Part shown: positions 25,675 through 33,648 of the stretch, in pieces
Layout of the letters: every line of letters starts with the position of its first letter
Numbering within the stretch: the stretch's first letter is position 1
Source: Deltaproteobacteria bacterium HGW-Deltaproteobacteria-14
Lineage (GTDB): Bacteria; Myxococcota_A; UBA9042; PHBI01
Assembly: GCA_002841945.1 (NCBI GenBank)
Contig: PHBI01000063.1
Span: 1 to 58,895, forward strand
Length of the DNA stretch: 58,895 nt
Direction: 5' to 3'
Notes under the pieces: generated by a model
The model's input: the letters and a program-made list of their open reading frames with translations, nothing else
What the model was told of the DNA's origin: nothing
Databases searched by the model: none
Program-made: the position numbers and the translations under genes

Positions 25675-26412
25675 TCAGGGCAGGGTCAGGATCGCGCCGG
25701 CGACGAGCAGGGCGCCGAACACGGCGAGCTGAAAGGTGCGCGGGGCGATCCGGTGGTGGAGCCACTCGCCGACGACCAGGCCGGCGACGAGCGGCGCCGC
25801 CAGGAGCAGGGTCGTGCCCGCGCTGTCGGCGCCGACGAGGCCGCTCGAGACGTAGCCGATGACGAGGACGGCGTTGAGGATGAGCCAAAGGACGCTGAGC
25901 GTGGCGCGAAAGCGCGTCTTGTCGTCGACCTCGCGCCCGGCGACGTAGACGACCGCTGGGCCGCCGGTGGCGAAGAGGCCGTGGACGAAGCCGCCGGCGA
26001 TGAGGAGCAGCGCGCGGGGCGCGGGGGCGATCTGGGCGTCCGGGGCGTCGTCGGGGCGGGCGCGGAGCAGGCGGGCGAGCTCGAGCGCGGAGAGGAGCAC
26101 GACCGAGGCGCCGAAGACGCGGCGCGCGACCTCGGGGTCGAGGTGATCGAGGGCGAGCAGGCCGAAGGGCAGGCCGAGCGCCATCCATGGCAGGATGCGG
26201 CGCAGCAGGAAGGCCCAGGCGATGTGGCGGCGGTAGCGCACCGCGAGCCAGGTCGAGAGCACCAGGTTGAGGGGCACGAAGGCCGCCAGCATGGCGTCGA
26301 TCGGGACGAGGAACGCGCCCAGCGTGACGGCGACAACGGTGGCGCCGAAGCCGAGCGTCGCCTCGACCGTGAAGGCCAGCAGCACCACCGCCATGAGCAG
26401 GACGTCCGTCAT
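25675..26412 (-). CDS. TauE/SafE-family membrane transporter
   Basis: A 245-residue integral membrane protein with about eight helices. The N-terminal block MAVVLLAFTVEATLGFGATV and the second-half block ALLLIAGGFVHGLFATGGPA are the paired glycine-rich signatures of TauE/SafE (sulfite/sulfoacetate exporter-like) permeases. The start at 26412 removes a long arginine-rich upstream frame extension that does not look like protein. It lies downstream of thrS on the same strand but is separated from it by a strong hairpin repeat, so it probably has its own promoter. The substrate cannot be predicted; sulfur-containing anions are typical of the family. Confidence 0.85.
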   Translation of the reverse strand: MTDVLLMAVVLLAFTVEATLGFGATVVAVTLGAFLVPIDAMLAAFVPLNLVLSTWLAVRYRRHIAWAFLLRRILPWMALGLPFGLLALDHLDPEVARRVFGASVVLLSALELARLLRARPDDAPDAQIAPAPRALLLIAGGFVHGLFATGGPAVVYVAGREVDDKTRFRATLSVLWLILNAVLVIGYVSSGLVGADSAGTTLLLAAPLVAGLVVGEWLHHRIAPRTFQLAVFGALLVAGAILTLP

Positions 26413-26539
26413 GGCGCGGCATCCTGCGCGCCGCCGGGCCGGTTGCCAAGGGCGTCGGCGCGCGGCCGCGACCTCTCGCGCTTCGGGGGGCCGCGGCTCC
26501 TGTGACCTCGCCACCCACGCGCCCAGTTCCCATCGTATC

Positions 26540-26626
26540 GGTCGAGGACCTGCGTCTTCCGCGGCCGGGGGTAGGCGCGACCGCGTCGCGCCTACCCCCA
26601 CCAGCTGCGGACTCCGGTCCTCGACC
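26540..26626. repeat. Dispersed hairpin repeat, copy A (downstream of thrS)
   Basis: Outer arms GGTCGAGGACC (26540-26550) and GGTCCTCGACC (26616-26626) are a perfect 11-bp inverted repeat. Inside, GGGGGTAGGCGCGAC (26567-26581) and its exact complement (26585-26599) form a 15-bp stem with a 3-base loop. The flanks CCTGCGTCTTCCGCGGCCG and CGGACTCCGGTCC are shared with copy B near 31.0 kb; the left one also occurs in copy C near 35.4 kb. It starts 14 bases after the thrS stop and may act as its terminator. Confidence 0.75.
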
Positions 26627-26640
26627 TGCCGTTGCCTGGC

Positions 26641-28467
26641 TCAGTCGTCCTTGCGGGCGGCGATGCGGCGCAGCACGTCGGCCTGCAGCTCGGCGAGCGG
26701 CATCGTCAGCTGCTCCTCCCGGCCGTAGCGGCGCAGGGTCACCGTGCCGTCCTCGGCCTCGCGCTCGCCGACGATGAGGATGTTGGGGATCTTGGAGGTC
26801 ACGGCGTTGCGGATCTTCTTGCCCATCGTGTCCGAGCTCTTGTCGCGCTCGGCGCGGATGAACTGCCCGCGCAGCTGCGCGACGACCTCCTCGGCGTAGT
26901 CGTCGAAGCGCTCGCCGACGGTGACGACCCGCACCTGCACCGGCGCGAGCCACGTCGGGAAGGCCCCGCCGTAGTGCTCGATGAGGAACGCCACGAAGCG
27001 CTCGTGGGTCCCGAGCGGCGCCCGGTGGATGATGTAGGGCCGGTGCATCTTGTTGTCCGGCCCGACGTACTCGAGGTCGAGGCGCTCCGCGATGCCGAAG
27101 TCGAGCTGGTTGGTGCTCGCCGTCTCCTCGCGCCCGGTCACCGTCTTGAACTGCACGTCGATCTTCGGCCCGTAGAACGCCGCCTCGCCCTTGCCGATGA
27201 CGAACTTGGCGCCGCTCTCGACCATCGCCTCGTGCACCAGGCGCTGGGTCGTCTCCCAGCCCTGGGGGTCGTCGATGTACTTCTGCTTGCCCTTGGGGTC
27301 TTCGGGATCCCAGGTCGAGAAGCGGAAGTAGTAGTCGGTCAACCCGAGGATGTCGTAGGCCTCCTGGTGCATCTTCATGACCGCGAGGAACTCGTCTTTG
27401 ACCTGCTCCTCGGTGCAGTAGATGTGCGCGTCGTTCATCGCCATGCCGCGCACGCGCAGGAGCCCCGAGAGCGCCCCCGAGTCCTCGAAGCGGTAGACCT
27501 GGCCGTACTCGGCGAGCCGCAGCGGGAGATCCCGGTAGCTGCGCGGGCGCGACGCGAAGACCTTGTGGTGGTGCGGGCAGTTCATCGGCCGCAGGCAATA
27601 CGTCTCGCGCACCTCCTCCTCGGTCCCGTGCTCGCCCTCGCGGGTCTCCTTGAGCTCCATGAACGGGTACATGTGCGACGCGTAGTACGGCAGGTGCCCG
27701 GTCTTGTAGTAGAGCGAGGTCTTCGCGATGTGCGGCGTCGCCACGCGCACGTAGCCGGCCTTGAACTCGAGCTCCTTGGCGAGCTTCTCGAGCTCGTCGC
27801 GGATGATCGTCCCGTTGGGCAGCCACAGCGGCAGGCCCTTGCCGATCTCCTCGTCGATGACGAAGAGATCGAGCTCTTTACCGAGCTTCTTGTGGTCGCG
27901 CGCCTGCGCCTCCTTCCACGCCTTCACGTAGGCGTCGAGCTCCACGCGGGTCTCGAAGGCCCAGGCGTAGAGGCGCGTCATCATCTGGTTGCGCGAGTCC
28001 CCGCGCCAGTACGCCCCGGCGACGCTGCGCAGCTTGAAGCCGACCTTGCTGAGCGCCCGCGTGCTCTCGACGTGCGGCCCCTCGCACATGTCGAGGAAGG
28101 GCCCGTTGGTGTAGAAGCCGAGCTTCGCGATGCCCTTCTTCTCGAACAGCTCCTCGGCGTACTCGCGCTTGTAGGGCTCGCCCATCGCGGCGAGGCGGGC
28201 GAACGCGGCGTCGCGCTCGAGCTCCTCCTGCTCGAAGGGCTGCCCCTCCTTGATGATCTGCTTCATCCGCTTCTCGATCTCCGGGAAGTCCTCCTCGGTG
28301 AGCGGCTCGGTAAGGACGAAGTCGTAGTAGAAGCCGTCGGCGATCGGCGGGCCGAAGCCCAGCGTCGACCCCGGCCGCAGCTGCAGGACGGCCTGCGCCA
28401 TCACGTGCGACAGGCTGTGGCGGATTCGGTAGAGCTGCTCGTCGGCCTCGGTCATCTCGTCGTGCAT
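26641..28467 (-). CDS. thrS: Threonyl-tRNA synthetase lacking the N-terminal TGS domain
   Basis: A 608-residue class II synthetase that charges tRNA-Thr. The editing domain is present from the very N-terminus: HSLSH (H17, H21) and CEGPH match the zinc-like editing motifs. The catalytic core shows the zinc ligands in RPMNCPHHHKVF, NDAHIYCTEEQ and MHRPYIIHRAPLGTHERF. The C-terminal anticodon-binding domain spans about 505-608 (QVRVVTVGERFDDYAEEV). Most bacterial ThrRS proteins have a TGS domain of about 60 residues before the editing domain; here the ATG at 28467 leaves only about 13 residues before it. That ATG has a GAGGA Shine-Dalgarno. No infC-rpmI-rplT genes follow, unlike the common arrangement. 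Confidence 0.95.
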   Translation of the reverse strand: MHDEMTEADEQLYRIRHSLSHVMAQAVLQLRPGSTLGFGPPIADGFYYDFVLTEPLTEEDFPEIEKRMKQIIKEGQPFEQEELERDAAFARLAAMGEPYKREYAEELFEKKGIAKLGFYTNGPFLDMCEGPHVESTRALSKVGFKLRSVAGAYWRGDSRNQMMTRLYAWAFETRVELDAYVKAWKEAQARDHKKLGKELDLFVIDEEIGKGLPLWLPNGTIIRDELEKLAKELEFKAGYVRVATPHIAKTSLYYKTGHLPYYASHMYPFMELKETREGEHGTEEEVRETYCLRPMNCPHHHKVFASRPRSYRDLPLRLAEYGQVYRFEDSGALSGLLRVRGMAMNDAHIYCTEEQVKDEFLAVMKMHQEAYDILGLTDYYFRFSTWDPEDPKGKQKYIDDPQGWETTQRLVHEAMVESGAKFVIGKGEAAFYGPKIDVQFKTVTGREETASTNQLDFGIAERLDLEYVGPDNKMHRPYIIHRAPLGTHERFVAFLIEHYGGAFPTWLAPVQVRVVTVGERFDDYAEEVVAQLRGQFIRAERDKSSDTMGKKIRNAVTSKIPNILIVGEREAEDGTVTLRRYGREEQLTMPLAELQADVLRRIAARKDD

Positions 28468-28855
28468 CGGGTCCTCACAAGGTGGCGCCACCGGCCAAAC
28501 AGCGGCCGCAGGCGGAGCCAACCCTTACGCCATCCACCCGCCCGGTTCAACTGCGCCGCGCGCTCCCCACGCCGTGACTCCGCTCCGGTCGACGGCGCTC
28601 GGGCACCACGCTCTGTGCGGATTTCGCAAACGCGGTAACTGTGGCCTCGCGACCCGGCCGGGGGCGCTCGACCGCACCTGGCCGCGCGCCCTTCGGGGTC
28701 AACGGACCCCGCGGAGAGGCCAGGCTCCACTGATTTCAAGTGATTCACCGCACGCCGGCGGCGGCTCGGCCGCGCCTCCCCGACGGCTCGTGCGGGTTGG
28801 CCCGATCCTTGTAAGCCATGAAAACGCACACCGTTTCCCCACGCAGGTCAGGACC
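28468..28855. other. Divergent intergenic region between thrS and the beta-helix gene
   Basis: 388 bases with no credible ORF. It must carry the thrS promoter (minus strand) and that of the beta-helix/calpain pair (plus strand), but I see no hexamer pair good enough to annotate. Confidence 0.5.
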
Positions 28856-29599
28856 GTGGCCAACGCCGAGACCATCCGAATCGCCTCCCCGGCGGACGCC
28901 TCCCTCGCCGACATCGTCGAGGAGTGCGCGCCCGGCACCGTCATCGAGCTCGGGCTGGGGCGCTGGCCGGGCGACCTCTTCATCACCAAGCCGCTGCGGC
29001 TCGTGGGCCTGCGCGGCGCGGCGGAGACGGTGCTGGTCGGCAGCGGCCGCGGGCCGGTCGTCGAGGTCGAGGGCGAGCGCATCGCGGTCAGCCTCGCGGG
29101 GTTGACCCTCACCGGCGGCGGCGGGCGCAGCGGCGCCGGGGTGAGCCTGGGCGGCTACGTCGAGCTCTCGCTCGTCGACTGCGTGATCGCCGACAACCGC
29201 GCCACCGCGAGCGGCGGTGGTCTCATCGCGGCGTGGGGGCGGATCCGCGCCGAGCGCTGCGTGTTCGCCGGCAACGCCGCCCACGCTGGCGGCGCCTTGG
29301 TGTTGACCGAGGCGGCGGTGGCGGAGCTCGTGGGCTGTCGCTTCGAGGGCAACGCCGCGACGGTCGGGGCGGCGTGCGCCGTCTCCGGCCGGGCGGACGC
29401 GCGGTTCGTGCGCTGCCGCTTCACCGCGAACACCTGCGCCACCCGCTCCGACGGACCCTGGGGGGGCACCGCCATCTTCGCGGCGGGCACCGAACGCCAC
29501 CGCTCCAGCGTCGCGCTGGACCACTGCGACCTCCCCGACGAGGAGCGCGCGGTGTGGCTCGCCGAGCCGTGGCCCGGCCAAGTCGAGCGGGTCGAATGA
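28856..29599 (+). CDS. Right-handed beta-helix (pectate-lyase-like/NosD-like) repeat protein
   Basis: A 247-residue protein without a recognisable signal peptide. It opens with IVEECAPGTVIELGLG and KPLRLVGLRGAAETVLVGSG, the usual entry strands of a parallel beta-helix. Coils follow with the NxA/GG pattern: DNRATASGGGLIAAWG, AGNAAHAGGALVLTEAA, EGNAATVGAACAVSG. Cysteines recur at equivalent coil positions (DCVIADN, RCVFAGN, GCRFEGN, RCRFTAN), which suggests a stacked cysteine ladder. The GTG at 28856 follows an AGGTCAGG stretch; the upstream open frame has no protein-like features. The calpain-like gene begins 24 bp after the stop, so the two are probably co-transcribed. A binding rather than enzymatic role is likely. 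Confidence 0.65.
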   Translation: MANAETIRIASPADASLADIVEECAPGTVIELGLGRWPGDLFITKPLRLVGLRGAAETVLVGSGRGPVVEVEGERIAVSLAGLTLTGGGGRSGAGVSLGGYVELSLVDCVIADNRATASGGGLIAAWGRIRAERCVFAGNAAHAGGALVLTEAAVAELVGCRFEGNAATVGAACAVSGRADARFVRCRFTANTCATRSDGPWGGTAIFAAGTERHRSSVALDHCDLPDEERAVWLAEPWPGQVERVE

Positions 29600-29623
29600 C
29601 GCCCCGCAGGGAAGGATAGACCG

Positions 29624-30925
29624 ATGCAGAGCCGAACCGAGCAGCGCCAGACCTCCGGCCCATCCGACCGCCAGGCGCCTGAAACGCGCACGAGCGCCGC
29701 TCCGCGCGGTGGCGCGGCCGGCCTCCGCGGGGCCTCCTATGCCGACGGCGAGCGGGCCCTGTCCCCCGAGGGCAAGGGCTTCGACGCCCAGGCGTCGGCC
29801 ATGGCCCCGGTGCAGCTCGAGGGCGACCCCAAGGCCGAGGGTGGGCGCCGCGAGAACCACTACCTCGACCCCGCGGTCCTCACCGGCGACAAGGGCAAGG
29901 AGACGGTCAAGAACAAGAACTGGGCCGGCAAGGGCACGCTCTTCGCCAACGGCGTCAAGGCCACCGACGTCATCCAGACCAACATCAACGACTGCTACTT
30001 CGTGGCCGTGCTGTCGGCCATCGCCAACAGCCAGCCCGGCTACATCAAGAGCATCATCCGCGAGGACGGGCCCGGGAAGTACTCGGTCCGCTTCTTCGAG
30101 AAGAGCAAGGACGGCGCGAGCTACGCGCAGGTCTGGATCGCGGTCGACAGCTACCTGCCCACGACGGTGCCGGCCGAGGGCGAGGGCGGCGAGGACCAGA
30201 TCCGCTACGGCCACTCGAACGAGAAGGACGCGTCGGGCAAGCGCGAGATGTGGCCGAGCATCATGGAGAAGGCCTACGCGAAGCTCAAAGGCAACTACTC
30301 CGACATCGACTGGGGCAACACGACCTTCGCCTACGAGGCCCTCTTCGGGACCCAGGGCACCAAGCAGGTGACGTCGGCCACGGACGTCGGCCAGGAGAAG
30401 GTCTGGAAGCAGGTGACCGAGGCCCTCGACGCCGGCAAGCCCCTGGTCGCGAGCACCGGCTCCCACGTGATCACGGTGCTGCGCTACAGCGAGGCGGGCG
30501 GCAAGAAGATCACCGTCCGCGACCAGGCGGCCACCAAGGACGGCACGGAGTCGGGCGAGACCACCTACGATCTGGCCGCCTTCAACGCGAAGTTCACCTA
30601 CGTCCGAACCGCCAAGGTCGACGAGGTCGCGCGCCACTCCGAGGGCATCCACCTCGCCGGCGACTGGGACACGAACTACGGGCCGCTGAGCCTCGTGAGC
30701 CAATCGGCCAACAAGTTCATCGGGACCTACGGCGGCGACAGCCCCGGCAAGCTCCCCTACGCCTTCGAGGGCGGCGACTCGATGGTCGGCAAGTGGCAGG
30801 GCGACGACGGCGACGAGGGCAACTTCAAGTTCGACATCGCCGACAAGCGCAAGGCGTTCAACGGGACCTGGGGCAGCAAGGGCAGCGACTCGGACGGCGG
30901 CGCCTGGACCGGCAAGCGCAAGTAG
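29624..30925 (+). CDS. Calpain-like cysteine protease with a putative secretion/cargo N-terminus and lipocalin-like tail
   Basis: A 433-residue protein. Residues about 90-345 match the calpain (C2) protease core. The catalytic Cys124 lies in TNINDCYFVAVLSAIAN, MWPSIMEKAYAKLKGNYSDI is the calpain W..xxEKAYAKL block, and His281 lies in TGSHVITVLRYSEAGG. The third triad position, normally Asn in LRNPWG, is Asp300 here (ITVRDQA). The disordered N-terminus (Gln/Arg/Ser-rich, then GLRGASYADGERALSPEG and APVQLEG) resembles leaders of contractile-injection-system cargo and DUF4157-associated proteins in Myxococcota. The C-terminus (about 347-433) has the GDWDTNYGPLSL..GTYGG..GKWQGDDG..FNGTWG beta-barrel pattern found in myxobacterial proteins. 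There is no signal peptide. A toxin or effector role is inference. Confidence 0.75.
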   Translation: MQSRTEQRQTSGPSDRQAPETRTSAAPRGGAAGLRGASYADGERALSPEGKGFDAQASAMAPVQLEGDPKAEGGRRENHYLDPAVLTGDKGKETVKNKNWAGKGTLFANGVKATDVIQTNINDCYFVAVLSAIANSQPGYIKSIIREDGPGKYSVRFFEKSKDGASYAQVWIAVDSYLPTTVPAEGEGGEDQIRYGHSNEKDASGKREMWPSIMEKAYAKLKGNYSDIDWGNTTFAYEALFGTQGTKQVTSATDVGQEKVWKQVTEALDAGKPLVASTGSHVITVLRYSEAGGKKITVRDQAATKDGTESGETTYDLAAFNAKFTYVRTAKVDEVARHSEGIHLAGDWDTNYGPLSLVSQSANKFIGTYGGDSPGKLPYAFEGGDSMVGKWQGDDGDEGNFKFDIADKRKAFNGTWGSKGSDSDGGAWTGKRK

Positions 30926-30957
30926 CGCGGCGCTCGCTCGACTAACCTGAAACGGCA

Positions 30958-31088
30958 GGGCGCGGACCGGAGTCCGTAGCTGGCGACCGGCCGGGACACA
31001 CCGTGGCCCCGCCGGTCGGCCGCGGAGGACGCAGGTCCGCGCCCGATACCCGGGCGCCGCCTGGCCAAACGCGAAGCGGGCCAGGCGG
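30958..31088. repeat. Dispersed hairpin repeat, copy B (inverted orientation, convergent gap)
   Basis: Outer arms GGGCGCGGACC (30958-30968) and GGTCCGCGCCC (31034-31044) are a perfect 11-bp inverted repeat around an inner stem (CGACCGGC 30984-30991 / GCCGGTCG 31011-31018). A second hairpin follows: CCGCCTGGCC (31057-31066) / GGCCAGGCGG (31079-31088). The 44 bases at 31014-31057 are the exact reverse complement of 35438-35481 in copy C. It fills the gap between two convergent genes, so it could serve as a bidirectional terminator. Confidence 0.75.
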
Positions 31089-31096
31089 TGGCGAAA

Positions 31097-31606
31097 CTAG
31101 CCCTCGACCGGGTTGTCCGTCGGCGGGTCCTCGGGTGTGGCGCGGAAGGCCACGACCAGGAAGCCGCCGGCGGGGGCCCGGGTCAGCTCGAGCCACAGCG
31201 CTTGGCTATCGCCGCTCGCCCGCCGGATCAGCGCGGCGATGTGGCGCTCGTCGATGAAGTAGAGCTCCGAGGCGGCGTCGCCGGGCTTCAGCGCGCCGGC
31301 GTGCGCGAAGATCACCTCGGGGGTCGCGCCGGCGGCGGGCGGCTCGACGAGCAGCGGGCGCCACGCGGCGAGGTCGCGCGCGCGGTAGGCGTCGAGCGCG
31401 GCGCTCGCGAGCTTGAACGGGTTCGACATGGGGGTCACGCGCGTCTCCTCGGCGGGGCTCGTCCTCACGGGCGGGGGCTGGGCGTCCGGCGGCGTCGCGC
31501 CTCCCCGGGCGCACCCGGCGAGCGCCACGAGCGCACCGATCAACCCGCAAAGACCTAGCCCTCCGGCCCACGGGCCGGGCTCGCACGGCGCTGTCGTTCG
31601 GTTCAT
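31097..31606 (-). CDS. Hypothetical lipoprotein
   Basis: 169 residues. The ATG at 31606 has a good GGAGGTGGGCG ribosome-binding site and gives a lipoprotein signal (LGLCGLIGALVALAGC, lipobox LAGC). After a Pro-rich linker comes a compact domain of about 110 residues (FKLASAALDAYRARDLAAW to ALWLELTRAPAGGFLVVAF). It looks like an SnoaL/NTF2-type or DUF4878-type fold: a helical start counting 'space for growth', then curved strands. No catalytic residues are evident. Longer upstream frame is arginine-rich noise. It converges with the calpain-like gene across repeat copy B. Confidence 0.6.
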   Translation of the reverse strand: MNRTTAPCEPGPWAGGLGLCGLIGALVALAGCARGGATPPDAQPPPVRTSPAEETRVTPMSNPFKLASAALDAYRARDLAAWRPLLVEPPAAGATPEVIFAHAGALKPGDAASELYFIDERHIAALIRRASGDSQALWLELTRAPAGGFLVVAFRATPEDPPTDNPVEG

Positions 31607-31940
31607 CGCCCACCTCCGCTGCCGGGGAGTGTACCAGCGGCGTGGCCCGCGCGCGACCGCCCCGCCGGGCGGTGACCGACGTCGATAGGGTGGCGCGCCC
31701 CGCCGCGTCGACCGCCGCCTGAGTCGCGCCGCCGCGCACGAAACGCTCCTCGGCCTCGCTCGAGGCCCCGGTCGCGCCGGCGGGGCGCCCGCTGATGGCG
31801 ATCCTCCTTCGCCCCCCGCCAACCGTGGGGACCCGCTGGAGAGGGGCGTCGAGGCCAAACGAATCACCGCCCGGATCGCGCCGGATAGACGCCTGCGCTC
31901 AACGCGCCCTCCGCGCGTCGAGGCTCCCGTGGCGGCCTCC
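31607..31940. other. Intergenic region upstream of the 31.1-kb lipoprotein
   Basis: 334 bases between two minus-strand genes. It contains small GC-rich inverted repeats such as CGCCCCGCCGGGCGG near 31667, but no gene or promoter I can defend. It should hold the terminator of the radical SAM gene and the promoter of the lipoprotein. Confidence 0.4.
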
Positions 31941-32813
31941 TCACAGCCCCCGCGACCACTCCGGGCGCAGGGCGATCTCCCCGCTCAGGGCGCGGTCGAT
32001 GACCTCCACGATGCGGTCACGGTCGCGCGGCAGGTGACCGGCGAGCGGCAGGTAGTTCGAGGCGTGGTTGGTCCGGAACACCGCGTCGGTCGGGTCGGCG
32101 GTGGCGACCATCGTGCGGAGCTCGCTCAGCATCCGCGGCACCGACGGCAGCTCGAAGCGCCCGGCCTCGGCGAGCTTGGCGATGGGCGTACCGGGCACGA
32201 GCGTCAGCGTCAGCGCCGACACGAAGGCGGGGTCCATCGCGGTGATCAGCCGGCCCGAGGCCTCGGCGTGCTCGGCGCTCCGATCGGTCCCGCCCGCGCC
32301 CAGCAGGAAGATGGTCGACAGCGCGATGCCCGCGTCGCGCGCCTTCACCGCCGCCGCGACGTGCGCGGCGAAGTCGGCGCCCTTGGCGATGCGCTTGAAG
32401 GTCGCGTCGTCGCCCGTCTCCGGGCCGACGTAGAGCAGCGTCAGCCCCAGCGCTCGCAGCCGCTGAAGCTCGGCGGCGGGCTTTTCGAAGAGGTTCATGG
32501 CCGTCGCGTAGGCGCTGACCCGCCGGAGGTTCGGGAACGCCCGCCGACACGCCGCCAGGATGGCCTCCCAGCGGCCGAGGTCCATCACGAGGGCGTCGCC
32601 GTCCGCCACGAACACCTTCTCGACGCGATCGCCGAAGGCCGCGCCGGCGGCGGCGACGTCCTCGAGGGTCGCCGCGAGGTCGCGGAGGCGAAACCGCTTG
32701 TCCCGGTACATGTCGCAGTAGGTGCAGTGGTTCCAGGAGCAGCCGATCGTGGCCTGCAGGATGTACGATCCCGCCTCGCTCGGCGGCCGGTAGAGCTGGC
32801 CCTCGTATCGCAT
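31941..32813 (-). CDS. Radical SAM protein (Elp3/MiaB-like core, CX4CX2C cluster motif)
   Basis: A 290-residue radical SAM enzyme. Cys25, Cys30 and Cys33 (IGCSWNHCTYCDMYRDKRF) bind the [4Fe-4S] cluster; the spacing is CX4CX2C rather than the usual CX3CX2C. Downstream blocks typical of the barrel are FVADGDALVMDL, RRVSAYATAMNLF, LLYVGPETGDDATFKRI (the PE.G..G motif) and FLLGAGGTDRS. The C-terminal part includes LTLVPGTPIAKL, common in coproporphyrinogen-oxidase-like and Elp3-like proteins. No SPASM or B12 domain is present. The start at 32813 removes a frame extension that is a shadow of the methyltransferase gene. It lies 20 bp downstream of that gene on the same strand, so the two probably form an operon. 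The substrate is unknown. Confidence 0.85.
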   Translation of the reverse strand: MRYEGQLYRPPSEAGSYILQATIGCSWNHCTYCDMYRDKRFRLRDLAATLEDVAAAGAAFGDRVEKVFVADGDALVMDLGRWEAILAACRRAFPNLRRVSAYATAMNLFEKPAAELQRLRALGLTLLYVGPETGDDATFKRIAKGADFAAHVAAAVKARDAGIALSTIFLLGAGGTDRSAEHAEASGRLITAMDPAFVSALTLTLVPGTPIAKLAEAGRFELPSVPRMLSELRTMVATADPTDAVFRTNHASNYLPLAGHLPRDRDRIVEVIDRALSGEIALRPEWSRGL

Positions 32814-32833
32814 CGTCGGTCCTGCGCTGGAGA

Positions 32834-33505
32834 TCAGTCGAGCTGGCCGATGAAGACCGTCTGGCTGCGCTTGCCGTGGAAGGCGTCGATGGGGATGTCG
32901 TGCTCGGAGGCTCGAAAACCCGCCGAGCGCAGGCGGTTGACGAAGTGCCGATCGGGCCCGGCCGACCAGAGGGCGTAGGTGCCGCCTGGGCGCAGGGCCC
33001 GCTTGGCGCTCGCGAGCCCGCGGGGACCGTAGAGGCCGACGTTCGGGTCGCGGGGCATGGCGCTCGGGCCGTTGTCGACGTCGAGGAGCATCGCGTCGAA
33101 GGCGCCCTTGCTGCGGGCGATGTGCGCCTGGACGTCGCCGAGCGCGATCTCGACCCGGGGATCGTCGAGCGGGCGCCCGGCGAGGTGTGCCAGCGGCCCG
33201 CGGTTCCACTCGACCACCGCCGGCATCAGCTCGGACACGACGACCCTGGCCGTGGCCGGCAGGATGTCGAGGGCCGCGCGCAGCGTGTAGCCCATGCCGA
33301 GGCCGCCGATCAGGACGACCGGGGCCGGGCGCGTGCGGGCGTGCTCGCAGCCGAGGCGCGAGAGCGCCTCCTCGCTGCCGTGGGCGACGCTCTCCATCAG
33401 GCTCTGCCCGCCGGCGCGGATGATGAAGCGCTCGCCGCTCTGGCTCAGCACGAGCGGCCTCCCGTCGGGCATGACGGCGCGCTCGAGGGGCTTCCAGATC
33501 TCCAT
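32834..33505 (-). CDS. Spermidine-synthase-like methyltransferase-fold protein
   Basis: A 223-residue Rossmann-fold protein. VVLIGGLGMGYTLRAAL is the glycine-rich motif I. VVVSELMPAVVEWNRG carries the acidic residue that contacts the cofactor. IALGDVQAHI, then FDAMLLDVDNGPSA and LYGPRGLASAKRALRPGGTYALWSAG, match the spermidine synthase/SAM-methyltransferase superfamily. The start at 33505 has a GGAGAGG ribosome-binding site. The C-terminus (RSQTVFIGQLD) is normal. The radical SAM gene follows at 20 bp, and the pair diverges from arsR. Whether it transfers aminopropyl or methyl groups cannot be told from sequence. Families of this size next to metabolic genes are often annotated only as spermidine synthase-like. 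Confidence 0.78.
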   Translation of the reverse strand: MEIWKPLERAVMPDGRPLVLSQSGERFIIRAGGQSLMESVAHGSEEALSRLGCEHARTRPAPVVLIGGLGMGYTLRAALDILPATARVVVSELMPAVVEWNRGPLAHLAGRPLDDPRVEIALGDVQAHIARSKGAFDAMLLDVDNGPSAMPRDPNVGLYGPRGLASAKRALRPGGTYALWSAGPDRHFVNRLRSAGFRASEHDIPIDAFHGKRSQTVFIGQLD

Positions 33506-33601
33506 GTCGACCTCTCCGAGAGGGACACCGTCGCGGCCCCCCGTCGGCGCGGAGGTCACCACACTCCGGCGCGGGATGCTCCAAGAAAAAGGGATCCGGG
33601 C

Positions 33602-33648
33602 TTGACCGGCGGTGCGTCGTCGTCGATATACAACCACATGGTTTTACA
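33602..33648 (+). promoter_or_regulatory. arsR-type promoter with overlapping operator palindrome
   Basis: TTGACC (33602-33607) and TATACA (33627-33632) are -35 and -10 candidates, with a long 19-bp spacer. TATACAACCA (33627-33636) and TGGTTTTACA (33639-33648) form an imperfect inverted repeat (8 of 10 positions) covering the -10 and the arsR start codon. This suggests autorepression. The -10 lies only about 5 bp before the ATG, so the transcript may be leaderless. Confidence 0.55.
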
